A DNA stretch of 64,000 nucleotides from NCBI RefSeq assembly GCF_004920405.1, contig NZ_RFLV01000002.1, positions 620,001-684,000 of the forward strand, read 5' to 3'. Positions 37,494 through 47,592 of the stretch are shown here, one piece after another. Origin of the DNA: Pseudomonas leptonychotis (GTDB lineage: Bacteria > Pseudomonadota > Gammaproteobacteria > Pseudomonadales > Pseudomonadaceae). Position numbers and translations under genes: made by a program. The notes below the pieces were generated by a model, which saw nothing but the letters and a program-made list of their open reading frames with translations, was not told the DNA's origin and did no database searches. Within the stretch, counting starts at the first letter, position 1; the number at the start of each line of letters is the position of its first letter.

Positions 37494-40400
37494 CTACGCA
37501 ACCGCCACATCCTCATTCAGCTGTTTGATTGGGCGCCAGCGGCGCAGCAGCATATACAGGGTCGGGATGACGAACAGGGTGAAGAAGGTGCCGACCAACA
37601 GGCCGCCGACTATCACCATACCGATCTGCTGACGGCTTTCCGCGCCAGCGCCGGTGGCAATTGCCAACGGCAGCGAGCCCAGCACCATCGCTCCGGTGGT
37701 CATCAAGATGGGGCGTAAACGCTGCACCGACGCCTCAATCACCGCACCACGCAACTCATGGCCCTGACGCAGCAGCACGTTGGCGAACTCGACGATCAAG
37801 ATGCCGTGTTTAGTGATCAAACCAATCAGCGTCACCAGACCGATCTGCGAGTAGATATTCAGCGTGCCGCCGAACAGGGTCAGCGCCAGCAAGGCGCCGG
37901 CCATCGACAACGGCACGCTGAAGAGGATGATCAGCGGGTCGGTAAAGCTCTCGAATTGCGCCGCCAGCACCAGGAAGATAAACGCCAGAGCCAAGGCAAA
38001 GATCAGCGCGATACCGGCACTCGACTCTTTGAAGTCTCGCGACGTACCGGTGTAGTCGTACTGGGTCTCGGCCGGGAACACCGTGCGCGCTGTCCTTTCC
38101 AGATGCGCCAGGGCCTCGCCGAGGGTGTAGCCGCTGCCAACATTGGCACTCACCGTTACCGCACGTAGTTGGTTGAAGTGGTTGAGCTCACGCGGCGCCA
38201 CGGTCTCGCGGACCTCGATCAGGTTGGACAGCTGCACCATGCTGTCATCGCGGCCGCGCACATAGACCCGGTTGAGGTCATCGGGGCTGCTGCGATCCAC
38301 GCCTTGCAACTGCACCAGCACGTCGTACTGTTCGCCATTCTGTTTGAAGCGCGTCACCTGGCGGCTGCCGAACAGGCTTTCCAGGCTGCGGCCGATGGTC
38401 GCCACATCGGTACCGACGCTTACGGCCTGCTCGCGATTAACCGCGACCTTGAGCTGCGGCGCGTTGAGTTTCAGATCGCTGTCCAGGCTTTCCAGCCCCG
38501 GATAATCACGCAACGCACTGAGCAGTTCATCGACATAGCCTTGCAGCTCGCTGTACTCCATGGACGAGCGAATCACGAAATTCACCGGTTGATTACGCGC
38601 GCTCTGCCCCAACGGCGGCCGATTGACCGGGAAGGCCCGTACCCCGGCGATATCCTGCAGTTTGGGCAACAGCTCGTTGCGAATCTCGAACTGACTGCGT
38701 GAACGGTCGGCCCAATCTTCCAGCTTCATAAAGGAAATACCCTGAGCCACAGTCGGGAAGCCGGCGATGACCATATAACGGTTGGTCTCCGCGATGCTGG
38801 CGTAAGCCGCTTCGATCTCGCGGGCATAACGCCCGGTGTAGCCAATGGTGGCGCCATCCGGGCCGTTGAACACGCCGATAATGGTGCCGGTGTCCTCGGT
38901 TGGCGCCAGCTCGGACTTCAGCCCGGAAAACAGCAGTATGCAGGCCACCACAGTCAACAGCAGCACACCCACCACCAACACCCAGGCACTCAGCGCCTTG
39001 GCCAGCAGGTGTTTATAGCGATAGGTCAGACCGTTGAGAAAGTCTTCGATCAGGTTGTACAGGCGATTATGCCGTTCGCCGGCCTGATGCGGTTTGAGCA
39101 ACAGCGCGCACATCATCGGAGTGAGGGTCAGGGCGACAAAACCGGACACCAGCACCGCGCCGGCCAGGGTCCAGGCGAACTCGGTAAACAGCTTGCCGGT
39201 GGTGCCCTGCATAAAGCCGATGGGGGCGAATACCGCGGCCAGGGTCAGGGTCATGGCGATCACCGCAAAGGCGATCTCGCGACTGCCCTTGAGCGCAGCC
39301 TGCAGCGGCTGCATGCCCTCCTCGATATGTCGGTGGATGTTCTCCAGCATAACGATGGCATCATCCACCACCAGGCCGATAGCCAGCACCATCGCCAACA
39401 GCGTCAGGGTATTGATGGTGAAACCCATCAGGCTCATCAAGGCAAACGCACCGATCAGCGACACCGGAATGGTCACCAGCGGAATGAGGGTGGCGCGCAA
39501 CGAACGCAGGAAGATAAAGATGATCAGGATGACCAGCCCCACCGCTTCCCAGATGGTAATAAACACGTTGTCGATCGACTCGCGAATAAACAGCGAGTTG
39601 TCGTTGGCCACCGCCATCAGCATCCCTTGCGGCAACAAGGCACGCACATCGGGCATGGCTGCAGCCAGGCCATCAGAAATATCCAGCGGGTTGGCGGTGG
39701 CTTGCTTGATCATGCCCATCGACACGGCTGGCTGGCCCTTGTAACGGACGATACTGCGCTCGTCCGCAGCGCCGATTTCGGCATGCCCAACATCAGCCAG
39801 GCGCAACAGGTAACCGCGCGAGTCATCCAGAATCAGCTGATTGAACTGCTCCGGGGTGTTCATATCGGTTTCCGACAGCACGGTAAATTCACGTTGCTGC
39901 GACTCGATACGTCCAGCCGGAATTTCCACGTTCTGCCGGCGCAGGGCGTCTTCCACGTCCTGCACGGTGAGGTTGTGCGCGGCGAGCTTCTCCGGATCCA
40001 ACCAGATGCGCATGGCGAAGGTGCGGGCCCCGCGAATCTGCACTTCGGAGACGCCGGGGATGGTCTGTAAGCGATCCTTGATCACCCGCTCCAGCACGTC
40101 GGTGATTTCCATGGCACTGTAGCGCTCGCTGTAGAACGCCAGCCAGATTACCGGTTGAGCGTCGGCTTCAACCTTCTGCACGATAGGCTCGGCGATTTCA
40201 TCCGGGAGCAAACCGCGCACGCGCCCCAAGCGGTCGCGCACATCGTTCGCCGCTTCATCGGAGTTGCTGCCCAGACGAAACTGCGCGGTGATCTGGGTGT
40301 TTTCCGAGCGGCTGATGGAGCTGACAAAATCCAGCCCCTCAATACCCGACAACACGTCCTCGATCGGCTGAGCAACTTGGGACTCCATGATTTCCGGGCT

Positions 40401-40562
40401 GGCACCGGGATAGGTGACGTTAACCGTAACAATCGGTACGTCGATATTGGGGTATTCACGCACGGCCAGGCGGTCATAAGCCATCAAGCCGAGCAGCACC
40501 ACAATCAACGACAGTACAGTGGCAAACACCGGCCGGCGGATGCAGATGTCCGACAGGGTCAT
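37494..40562 (-). CDS. RND multidrug efflux permease (HAE1 family)
   Basis: The 1022-aa inner-membrane antiporter has the RND layout of 12 membrane helices and two large periplasmic loops. The proton-relay pair is Asp400-Asp401 (GLVVDDAIVMLENIH), and the MexB-like N-terminus (IRRPVFATVLSLIVVLLG) is conserved. It starts at MTLSDICIRRP (40562), where ATGA overlaps the adaptor gene. There is no outer-membrane channel gene or regulator adjacent, so it must borrow a TolC/OprM-type channel. The substrate cannot be told. Confidence 0.94.
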   Translation of the reverse strand: MTLSDICIRRPVFATVLSLIVVLLGLMAYDRLAVREYPNIDVPIVTVNVTYPGASPEIMESQVAQPIEDVLSGIEGLDFVSSISRSENTQITAQFRLGSNSDEAANDVRDRLGRVRGLLPDEIAEPIVQKVEADAQPVIWLAFYSERYSAMEITDVLERVIKDRLQTIPGVSEVQIRGARTFAMRIWLDPEKLAAHNLTVQDVEDALRRQNVEIPAGRIESQQREFTVLSETDMNTPEQFNQLILDDSRGYLLRLADVGHAEIGAADERSIVRYKGQPAVSMGMIKQATANPLDISDGLAAAMPDVRALLPQGMLMAVANDNSLFIRESIDNVFITIWEAVGLVILIIFIFLRSLRATLIPLVTIPVSLIGAFALMSLMGFTINTLTLLAMVLAIGLVVDDAIVMLENIHRHIEEGMQPLQAALKGSREIAFAVIAMTLTLAAVFAPIGFMQGTTGKLFTEFAWTLAGAVLVSGFVALTLTPMMCALLLKPHQAGERHNRLYNLIEDFLNGLTYRYKHLLAKALSAWVLVVGVLLLTVVACILLFSGLKSELAPTEDTGTIIGVFNGPDGATIGYTGRYAREIEAAYASIAETNRYMVIAGFPTVAQGISFMKLEDWADRSRSQFEIRNELLPKLQDIAGVRAFPVNRPPLGQSARNQPVNFVIRSSMEYSELQGYVDELLSALRDYPGLESLDSDLKLNAPQLKVAVNREQAVSVGTDVATIGRSLESLFGSRQVTRFKQNGEQYDVLVQLQGVDRSSPDDLNRVYVRGRDDSMVQLSNLIEVRETVAPRELNHFNQLRAVTVSANVGSGYTLGEALAHLERTARTVFPAETQYDYTGTSRDFKESSAGIALIFALALAFIFLVLAAQFESFTDPLIILFSVPLSMAGALLALTLFGGTLNIYSQIGLVTLIGLITKHGILIVEFANVLLRQGHELRGAVIEASVQRLRPILMTTGAMVLGSLPLAIATGAGAESRQQIGMVIVGGLLVGTFFTLFVIPTLYMLLRRWRPIKQLNEDVAVA

Positions 40563-41590
40563 GGCGCTTGCTCCACCACCTTGGTGCGTACCGACGCGCC
40601 GGCACGGACTTTCTGCCAACCGGCGCTAATCAAGGTTTCATCACCCTGCAAGCCTTCCAGCACCTCGACTTTGCCCGCCAGGCGCTTACCCAGTTTGACC
40701 TCGCGCAACTCGACCTTACCCTCGACCACCAGGTTAACCAGCAGTTGCTCGCCCACTGGCATGATGGCCTCTTCTGGGATCACCAAGGCGTTGGGTCGTT
40801 CGGCGAGAATCACCGACACCCGCACGAATTGCCCTGGGCTCAGGCGGCCATCGCGGTTGCTGATGTGGGCGCGAATCGCCTGGCTGCGCCCGGCTTCATC
40901 CAGGCGCGGATTGATGGCAAAGATCTCGCCGGTAAAACGCTCACCGGGATAAGCATCCAAACTAATTTCGATAACCTGCTTGAGGCGGATCTGGCTCACG
41001 GCTTTTTGCGGAATGCGAAAGTCCACCTTGAGCGGATCAAGCACCTCTAGATTGACAATGTCCTGGCCTTCGCTGAGGTAATCGCCAGGGCTAACCTGAC
41101 GCAGGCCCAGCACGCCGTCGTACGGCGCCAGAATGCGGGTTTTATCCAGGCGTGCCTGCGACAACGCCAGACTAGCCCGTGAAGCCTGCTGCTGGGCATT
41201 GGCTTCATCCAGCGCTTGGGCATTACTGGCTCCGCGCTTGAACAGCATCTGTGCGCGGTTGAAGTTGTTTTCTGCCAGGTTGAGGTTGGCCTGCGCTTGA
41301 GCCAGTTCGGCCCGGGCAATCGAATCATCCAGGCTCACCAGCAACGCGCCGGCCTCAATGCGCTGGCCTTCACGAAAATGCAGCTGCGCGATCCGACCGG
41401 CGATTTCCGGGCGAATCATCACTGATTCGTCCGGGCGCAGCGAACCGAAGGTCACCAGCTCGTCGCGCACCAGATTTCGCTCAACCTTGACCACTTCAAC
41501 CAGTGGCCCTTCATTGGCATACGCCTGGATACTGCTAAGGGAACACAGCAGAGCAAAAGCGACGAGCAAAGCAGGTGCACGGACGAACAT
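40559..41590 (-). CDS. RND efflux periplasmic adaptor (membrane fusion protein)
   Basis: The 343-aa adaptor has a signal peptide (LLVAFALLCSLSSIQAYA), a barrel-sandwich/lipoyl half (ESVMIRPEIAGRIAQLHFREGQ), an alpha-helical hairpin (about 95-150), a beta-barrel (KVDFRIPQKAVSQIRLKQ) and a membrane-proximal domain. There is no lipobox Cys. The start was set at ATG 41590 with AGGGG 6 bases upstream, rather than a TTG two codons earlier. It is coupled to the RND gene. Confidence 0.93.
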   Translation of the reverse strand: MFVRAPALLVAFALLCSLSSIQAYANEGPLVEVVKVERNLVRDELVTFGSLRPDESVMIRPEIAGRIAQLHFREGQRIEAGALLVSLDDSIARAELAQAQANLNLAENNFNRAQMLFKRGASNAQALDEANAQQQASRASLALSQARLDKTRILAPYDGVLGLRQVSPGDYLSEGQDIVNLEVLDPLKVDFRIPQKAVSQIRLKQVIEISLDAYPGERFTGEIFAINPRLDEAGRSQAIRAHISNRDGRLSPGQFVRVSVILAERPNALVIPEEAIMPVGEQLLVNLVVEGKVELREVKLGKRLAGKVEVLEGLQGDETLISAGWQKVRAGASVRTKVVEQAP

Positions 41591-41684
41591 ATACAACCCC
41601 TAGTGTTTGTAGAGGCCGAGTCTAACGTCGAGCCGCATTGATCAGCCGTTAAAAATGTTTCCCCATATTAGGGCCTGCGCCTTG

Positions 41685-42479
41685 CTACTGGCGCATACCC
41701 CGGCCGCTAACCAACAGGCGGATACACACGCCGTAGAGCACCGCGGTGGCCACCAGCATAAAACTGATCGCCACCCCGATACGGATATCCGACACCCCAA
41801 GAATGCCGTAACGGAAAGCGTTGACCATGTGCAACACCGGGTTGGCCAGCGATACCGTCTGCCAGAATGGCGGCAGCAGGGTAATGGAGTAGAACACCCC
41901 GCCCAGGTAAGTCAGCGGCGTCAGTACAAAGGTTGGAATAATCGAAATATCGTCAAAGTTGCGCGCAAACACGGCGTTGATAAAACCGCCAAGGGAGAAG
42001 ATGGTCGCTGTCAGCAACACCACCAGCACGGTGATACCCAGGTGATGCACCTGCAACTTGGTGAAGAACAGCGACAATAAGGTAACGATAAAGCCCACCG
42101 CCAAACCCCGCAGCACGCCACCCACCACATAGCCGGTAAGAATGATATGCGGCGACACCGGCGAGACCATCAGCTCCTCAATGGAGCGCTGGAACTTGCT
42201 GCCGAAGAAGCTCGACACCACGTTGCCGTAGGAGTTGGTGATCACCGACATCATGATCAGCCCCGGCACGATGTACTCCATATAGGTGAAGCCCGCCATG
42301 TCGCCAATCTGCCGGCCAATCAGGTTGCCGAAGATCACGAAGTACAGAACCATGGTGATCGCTGGCGGCAGCAAGGTCTGCGGCCAGATACGGGTGAAAC
42401 GGCGAATTTCGCGGTAAACGATGGTGCGCAGCGCCACCATATTGGCGGCCAGTTCTGAGTTCAGATAGGTCGTGCTCAT
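41685..42479 (-). CDS. ABC-2 exporter permease (YadH-like)
   Basis: The 264-aa integral membrane protein has six predicted helices and the ABC-2 signature around MEYIVPGLIMMSVITNSYGNVVSSFFGSK. It would pair with the ATPase encoded immediately upstream (4-base ATGA overlap). YadGH-type transporters are predicted exporters of unknown substrate. Confidence 0.92.
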   Translation of the reverse strand: MSTTYLNSELAANMVALRTIVYREIRRFTRIWPQTLLPPAITMVLYFVIFGNLIGRQIGDMAGFTYMEYIVPGLIMMSVITNSYGNVVSSFFGSKFQRSIEELMVSPVSPHIILTGYVVGGVLRGLAVGFIVTLLSLFFTKLQVHHLGITVLVVLLTATIFSLGGFINAVFARNFDDISIIPTFVLTPLTYLGGVFYSITLLPPFWQTVSLANPVLHMVNAFRYGILGVSDIRIGVAISFMLVATAVLYGVCIRLLVSGRGMRQ

Positions 42480-43408
42480 GCCGCGCCCCCCGCCAGGTTC
42501 TTCTCTACCAGAGACACAAATAACTCCTCCAGGCGATTGGTTTTATTGCGCAAGCTGAGCACCTCAATATTTTGCAGGGCTAACTGGCGGAACAACTCGG
42601 TAACGCCCTGAGCTTTGTCCACTTGCACCTCAAGGGTGTGGTGATCCAGCAGTTGCGACGGATAGCCCACTAGCTGCGGCGGTACCAGCAGCGACTCTTT
42701 CAAGTCGAGCAGGAAAGTCTCCACGTGCAGCGTCTTCAGCAAGTCTTTCATGCTGGTATTCTGGACAATCCGCCCGTGGTCGATGATGCCGATATTGCGG
42801 CACAGCTGCTCGGCCTCTTCCAGGTAATGGGTAGTCAGAATAATGGTGATGCCTTGCTGGTTCAGTTCGGTAAGAAAGCTCCACATCGAACGGCGCAGTT
42901 CGATATCCACCCCGGCAGTCGGCTCATCGAGAATCAACAAGCGCGGTTGATGCACCAAGGCACGGGCGATCATCAGACGACGCTTCATACCGCCGGAAAG
43001 CTCACGGGACGGCACGTCATGCTTACCCCACAGACCAAGCTGATTGAGGTATTGCTCGGCGCGTTCCTTGGCAATTTTGGCAGGGATGCCGTAATAGCCG
43101 GCCTGGGTCACGACGATGTCGAAGGCCTTCTCGAACTGGTTGAAGTTGAACTCCTGCGGCACCACACCCAGGCAGCGCTTAAGCGCCGAGGGTTGCTTGT
43201 CGAGGTCATGGCCGAACACATTGACTGTGCCGCTGCTTTTGGTCACCAAGGTCGAAAGAATGCCAATGGTGGTGGACTTACCGGCACCGTTAGGGCCGAG
43301 CAAGGCATAAAAGTCGCCTTCAGCTACATCCAGATCAATGCCGTGAAGTGCCTGGAAGCCGTTGCCGTAAGTCTTGGTCAACTGGCGAATGGACAGAGCA
43401 GTACTCAT
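42476..43408 (-). CDS. ABC exporter ATP-binding protein (YadG-like)
   Basis: A 310-aa ATPase with Walker A GPNGAGKSTT, Q-loop VVPQEFNF, signature LSGGMKRR, Walker B LLILDEPTAG and H-loop TTHYLEEAE. The start at MSTALSIRQLTKTYG (43408) gives the usual N-terminus, but no good SD precedes it; an in-frame start 16 codons upstream is less likely. Confidence 0.93.
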   Translation of the reverse strand: MSTALSIRQLTKTYGNGFQALHGIDLDVAEGDFYALLGPNGAGKSTTIGILSTLVTKSSGTVNVFGHDLDKQPSALKRCLGVVPQEFNFNQFEKAFDIVVTQAGYYGIPAKIAKERAEQYLNQLGLWGKHDVPSRELSGGMKRRLMIARALVHQPRLLILDEPTAGVDIELRRSMWSFLTELNQQGITIILTTHYLEEAEQLCRNIGIIDHGRIVQNTSMKDLLKTLHVETFLLDLKESLLVPPQLVGYPSQLLDHHTLEVQVDKAQGVTELFRQLALQNIEVLSLRNKTNRLEELFVSLVEKNLAGGAA

Positions 43409-43539
43409 AAGAAATACACACACCGAAAAAATGAAAGGATTGAATGTCTGACCCACTCGGCAAGAACAGTGGCCAAGTCTAGCGCCAGAACGTTAGCTGG
43501 CTAGAGGTTTTTCTCAGTCACTGCCCTGCTTTGAGCCGC

Positions 43540-44160
43540 CTAGGTCAGCGCCGTCATCACAGACGTCCGATAGGCCGGGCGCTCCTGCAAACGTGTGTAC
43601 CAAGCCTGCAGATGAGGCAGCGGTGGCCGCTCAATGGGCATCTCAAACCACGCGTAGATAAAGCAACCTAGCGGAATATCGCCCATGCCGAAGCTGGCGC
43701 CCGAGAGATAGGGTTGCGTGGCTAACGCTTGATCTGCCGCTTCCAGCAACTCGCCACAGCGCGTGAGTGCGGCCGCAATGACGGCATGATTGCGTTGCTC
43801 AGGCGGGGTACGCAGAGTGCCCAAAAATAGATCGCGAAACGGTGTGGCCAGCGTGGATGTAGTCCAGTCCATCCATTTATCCGCCTGGGCACGCTGTTTA
43901 GGATCTTTGGCATATAACTCGCCGTCAGCGTATTGCGCCGCCAGATAGCGAACGATGGCATTGGATTCCCACAACACCAGGCCGTCGTCTTCAATGACCG
44001 GCACCAGGCCATTGGGGTTCATCGCGAGGTAGGCCGGCTCATTGACCACGCCAAACGCTCCACCCGCATCGATTGCTTCATACGGCACGCCGACCTCTTG
44101 CGCACACCACAATGCCTTGCGCACATTGTTGGAGTTCTTGCGCCCCCAAATTTTCAGCAT
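43540..44160 (-). CDS. Glutathione S-transferase family protein
   Basis: The 206-aa protein has an N-terminal thioredoxin-like domain (MLKIWGRKNSNNVRKALW, with Ser/Asn in place of a Cys; cis-Pro in NGLVPVIEDDG; ESNAIVRYLA) and an all-helical C-terminal domain. It probably conjugates glutathione to electrophiles; the substrate is unknown. It is a single gene. Confidence 0.9.
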   Translation of the reverse strand: MLKIWGRKNSNNVRKALWCAQEVGVPYEAIDAGGAFGVVNEPAYLAMNPNGLVPVIEDDGLVLWESNAIVRYLAAQYADGELYAKDPKQRAQADKWMDWTTSTLATPFRDLFLGTLRTPPEQRNHAVIAAALTRCGELLEAADQALATQPYLSGASFGMGDIPLGCFIYAWFEMPIERPPLPHLQAWYTRLQERPAYRTSVMTALT

Positions 44161-44270
44161 CGCCTGCGCTCCTTCGGCTGGGTTAATCAGAATTTTCTGA
44201 CTGGCATCCTACTATCCCACCCAAAAGAAAACAGACACGGAAATTGATGTTGCCTATCGAGCCGCTTGAT

Positions 44271-44927
44271 TTAACCCTGGGCCTCGCGGTGCATATCACC
44301 CACTACCGGCGGTGCATCGTCGCTGAATAAATGCGGGTAACACTGTTGTAAATGGCCGAAAAAAAGCGGCACTGGCACATCAGTAAAGTGACCATGTTCG
44401 CGCACATACTCCATATGCCGTTGGCCTTGCTCGTTATAGGGCTGGAATACGCTGTCGTGAATACCATCGAACTCCAGCGGCGTAACCTTGAGCAGCTGAC
44501 ACAGGGCCAAATTAAACGCCGGCGTAGCTTTGACCCAGCGCCCCTCCAAGTACAGCTCGGTATAACCATGCATGGCAAACACCTCACTGCGCAGCAATTC
44601 CAGCAAACGCGGTGTGGCCAGGTGATTACGCACATCGGCCAGGCCAATCCGCGAGGGAATGCCGCAATGCCGGGCGCAGGCCGCCAGCAAATTAGCTTTG
44701 GGCACACAGTAACTTTCCCCCGCCTGAAGTGCGTGACTGGCCTTCAAGGTCTCGACATCGCGGCTGAAGACGTAGGGGTTGTAACGAATCTCATCACGTA
44801 CCGCGTAATACAGATTGACGGCCTGCTCACGCGGGTCGCGGCTGGCCCCGCGAAATTTTTCTGCGAACTCCACCAGCGCTGGGTGGTCACTATCGATGAA
44901 GCGGCCGGGCTCAAGGTATTCAGGCAT
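44271..44927 (-). CDS. Transglutaminase-like cysteine protein
   Basis: The 218-aa protein has a transglutaminase-core fold: nucleophile Cys74 in GESYCVPKANLLAACAR and His120 in MHGYTELYLEGRW. The third triad position, normally Asp, reads KATPAFN, so the Asp is missing or replaced. The family includes proteases and amidases. GGAG 7 bases before ATG 44927 fixes the start. It is divergent from fadE. Confidence 0.85.
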   Translation of the reverse strand: MPEYLEPGRFIDSDHPALVEFAEKFRGASRDPREQAVNLYYAVRDEIRYNPYVFSRDVETLKASHALQAGESYCVPKANLLAACARHCGIPSRIGLADVRNHLATPRLLELLRSEVFAMHGYTELYLEGRWVKATPAFNLALCQLLKVTPLEFDGIHDSVFQPYNEQGQRHMEYVREHGHFTDVPVPLFFGHLQQCYPHLFSDDAPPVVGDMHREAQG

Positions 44928-45078
44928 TAGGGTTTCTCCGTGGCTGAGAAACCAGTCTAACGACGCGAGTCCGGCCAATGTCACGACGATTCGGCCAAGC
45001 TCACCGCTCTTGTCGCCATCTAAGGCGACTACGCTCATGATGGTGCGTCAAACACATTGTCATCACGGAGGATTCTGC

Positions 45079-47526
45079 ATGCTCGCTCTCTGGTTACTCG
45101 CCTTGCTATTCGGCACGGCCTTTCTCGCCCATCGGCGTACGCCCCCACTTCCCGCCTTGGGCATAGTGGCTGGTTTTCTGCTTCTGATGGGTGTGTTCAG
45201 CCATGCCCCGGTTTGGCTGATGGGCCTGTTGTGGCTGGTACTGCTGGCCGTGGCTTTACCTTTGTTACTGCCGCAGCAACGCCGCAGCCTCTTCACCTCG
45301 CCATTGTTTACCTGGTTCAAACGTGTATTGCCGCCGATGTCAGCCACCGAACGCGATGCTATTGAAGCGGGTACGGTGTGGTGGGATGGTGAGCTGTTTA
45401 GCGGGCGGCCTGACTGGGACACCCTACTCGCCTACCCCAAAGCGCAACTCACTGAGGAGGAACAAGCGTTTATCGATGGCCCGACAGAAGCACTCTGCGC
45501 CATGGTCAGTGACTGGCAGATCGGCCAGCAGATGGACCTTCCTGCCGAGGCCTGGGCACATATCAAGGAGCACGGTTTCTTCGCGCTAATCATTCCCAAG
45601 CAGTATGGCGGCAAGGGCTTTTCCGCCTACGCCCACTCCCAAGTGGCGATGAAGCTAGCGACCCGTTCCGGCGATCTCGCCTCGACCGTGATGGTGCCCA
45701 ACTCTTTGGGCCCTGCCGAACTGCTGCTGCACTACGGCACCGAGGCGCAGCGTGATCATTACCTACCGCGCCTGGCCCGTGGTGACGATATCCCCTGCTT
45801 CGCCCTCACCGGCCCATTGGCAGGCTCCGACGCCGGCGCCATGCCGGACAGCGGGATCATCTGCAAAGGCCAATGGCAAGGTGAGGAAGTCATCGGCCTG
45901 CGCCTGAATTGGGAAAAACGCTACATCACCCTCGGCCCGGTCGCGACCCTGCTCGGCCTGGCATTTAAGGCTTACGATCCCGAGCACCTGTTAGGTGAAG
46001 AGGAAGATCTAGGTATTAGTTTGGCCCTGGTGCCTACCGAAACGCCGGGCGTGGAAATCGGACGCCGTCACCTGCCACTTGGCGCGGCCTTTATGAACGG
46101 CCCTAACGCCGGCAAGGATGTGTTTATCCCGCTGGAATACCTGATCGGCGGCCAGGAGATGCTCGGTAAGGGTTGGATGATGCTGATGAACTGCCTGTCC
46201 GTGGGCCGCTCCATCTCGCTCCCAGCAGTCGGCACTGGTGCTGCCAAATTCACCAGCCTGACCACCGGCCAGTACAGCCAGATTCGTGAGCAATTCAACG
46301 TACCGCTCTCGGCCTTTGAAGGCATTCAAGAGGCTCTGGCGCGGATCGGCGGCAACGCCTGGTTGATGGACAGCGCCCGGATCCTCACCGCCAACGCAGT
46401 GGATCTGGGGGAAAAACCCTCAGTCCTTTCGGCCATCCTCAAGTACCACCTGACCGAACGCGGCCGTGAGTGCATCAGCCACGCCATGGATGTGCACGGC
46501 GGCAAGGGCATCATCATGGGCCCGAACAACTACCTGGCGCGCTCCTGGCAAGGCGCCCCAATTTTCATCACCGTGGAGGGAGCCAATATCCTTTCACGCA
46601 ATCTGATGATCTTTGGTCAGGGTGCGATTCGTTGCCATCCCTACGTGCTTAAAGAAATGGCCCTGGCCAACCATGAGGATCAGGATCAGGCGCTCAAAGA
46701 GTTCGACGAGCTGCTACTGCAACACATCGGCTTTGCCGTCAGCAATGCCGCCAGCAGCCTGTTGCTCAGCCTTGGGTTCGGGGTATTTAGCCAAGTGCCG
46801 GGCGACCGTATCAGCCGCCCTTACTTCCGCGCACTCAATCGCCTAGCCGCCTCGTTTGCTCTGCTGGCAGACACCAGCATGATGATTTTGGGTGGCGAGC
46901 TAAAACGCCGTGAGCGCTTGTCTGCGCGACTGGGCGATGTGCTCAGCCACCTGTATCTGGCATCGGCAGCACTCAAGCGTTATCACGACCTCGGTTACCC
47001 GGAACATTCCCAGCCCATGCTGTGTTGGGCCATGGAAGAAAGCCTGTGCAAAGCCGAACAAGCGCTGGAAGAGCTGCTCAGCAACTTCCCCAGCAAGCTG
47101 CTCGGCTGCGCCTTGCGCGTTCTGGTCTTGCCGCTGGGTCGCCGCCATAAAGGTCCAAGCGATGAACTCGACGCACAAGTGGCCGCCATTATCGGCCGTA
47201 ACAGCGGCGACCCCGCCCTAGAGGAACTGCTCGAAGGCTGCTATCGCCCACAAGCCGAGCAGGACGCGGTGGGGGCTCTGCAATACGCGATGAACCAACT
47301 GCAAGATGCACACAGCCTGCAGAAAAAACTGCACAAAGCCGTTAAGGCCGGTCAGGTGCAAGAGCAGCCAGGACAGAGCTTGATTGATGCTGCGCTGGCC
47401 GCTGGTGTGCTTAGCGCCGATGAAGCACAGAGCCTGCATCAGGCCGAAGCAGCGCGCCGAGTAGTAATTGATGTGGATGACTTCGCCAAAGAGGAGCTAA
47501 CCCTCAGTCCCGGCAAGGTGCGTTAG
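45079..47526 (+). CDS. fadE: Acyl-CoA dehydrogenase, large FadE type
   Basis: The first oxidation of fatty-acid beta-oxidation, using FAD. The protein is 815 aa, like E. coli FadE (814), with two to three hydrophobic helices at the N-terminus (about 1-65) that anchor it to the inner membrane. The dehydrogenase core has IIPKQYGGKGFSAYAHSQ, CFALTGPLAGSDAG and AMDVHGGKGIIMGPNNYLAR. A C-terminal helical extension (about 620-815) is specific to this type. GGAGG before the ATG at 45079 fixes the start. Confidence 0.95.
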   Translation: MLALWLLALLFGTAFLAHRRTPPLPALGIVAGFLLLMGVFSHAPVWLMGLLWLVLLAVALPLLLPQQRRSLFTSPLFTWFKRVLPPMSATERDAIEAGTVWWDGELFSGRPDWDTLLAYPKAQLTEEEQAFIDGPTEALCAMVSDWQIGQQMDLPAEAWAHIKEHGFFALIIPKQYGGKGFSAYAHSQVAMKLATRSGDLASTVMVPNSLGPAELLLHYGTEAQRDHYLPRLARGDDIPCFALTGPLAGSDAGAMPDSGIICKGQWQGEEVIGLRLNWEKRYITLGPVATLLGLAFKAYDPEHLLGEEEDLGISLALVPTETPGVEIGRRHLPLGAAFMNGPNAGKDVFIPLEYLIGGQEMLGKGWMMLMNCLSVGRSISLPAVGTGAAKFTSLTTGQYSQIREQFNVPLSAFEGIQEALARIGGNAWLMDSARILTANAVDLGEKPSVLSAILKYHLTERGRECISHAMDVHGGKGIIMGPNNYLARSWQGAPIFITVEGANILSRNLMIFGQGAIRCHPYVLKEMALANHEDQDQALKEFDELLLQHIGFAVSNAASSLLLSLGFGVFSQVPGDRISRPYFRALNRLAASFALLADTSMMILGGELKRRERLSARLGDVLSHLYLASAALKRYHDLGYPEHSQPMLCWAMEESLCKAEQALEELLSNFPSKLLGCALRVLVLPLGRRHKGPSDELDAQVAAIIGRNSGDPALEELLEGCYRPQAEQDAVGALQYAMNQLQDAHSLQKKLHKAVKAGQVQEQPGQSLIDAALAAGVLSADEAQSLHQAEAARRVVIDVDDFAKEELTLSPGKVR

Positions 47527-47532
47527 GCAAAC

Positions 47533-47561
47533 GGGACAGCGGGCAACGCCGGCTTTATACT
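47533..47561 (+). promoter_or_regulatory. Candidate promoter of the 136-aa gene
   Basis: GGGACA (47533-47538), 17 bp, TATACT (47556-47561), about 30 bases upstream of the ATG and just after the fadE stop. Confidence 0.5.
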
Positions 47562-47592
47562 GCGCCGCCCGCTTTACCTACAGGATTGACCC

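Noticed and set aside
39009..40070. 353-codon open frame opposite the RND permease gene
   Set aside because: Composition rich in His/Gln/Arg is typical of antisense frames; no SD or family motif.
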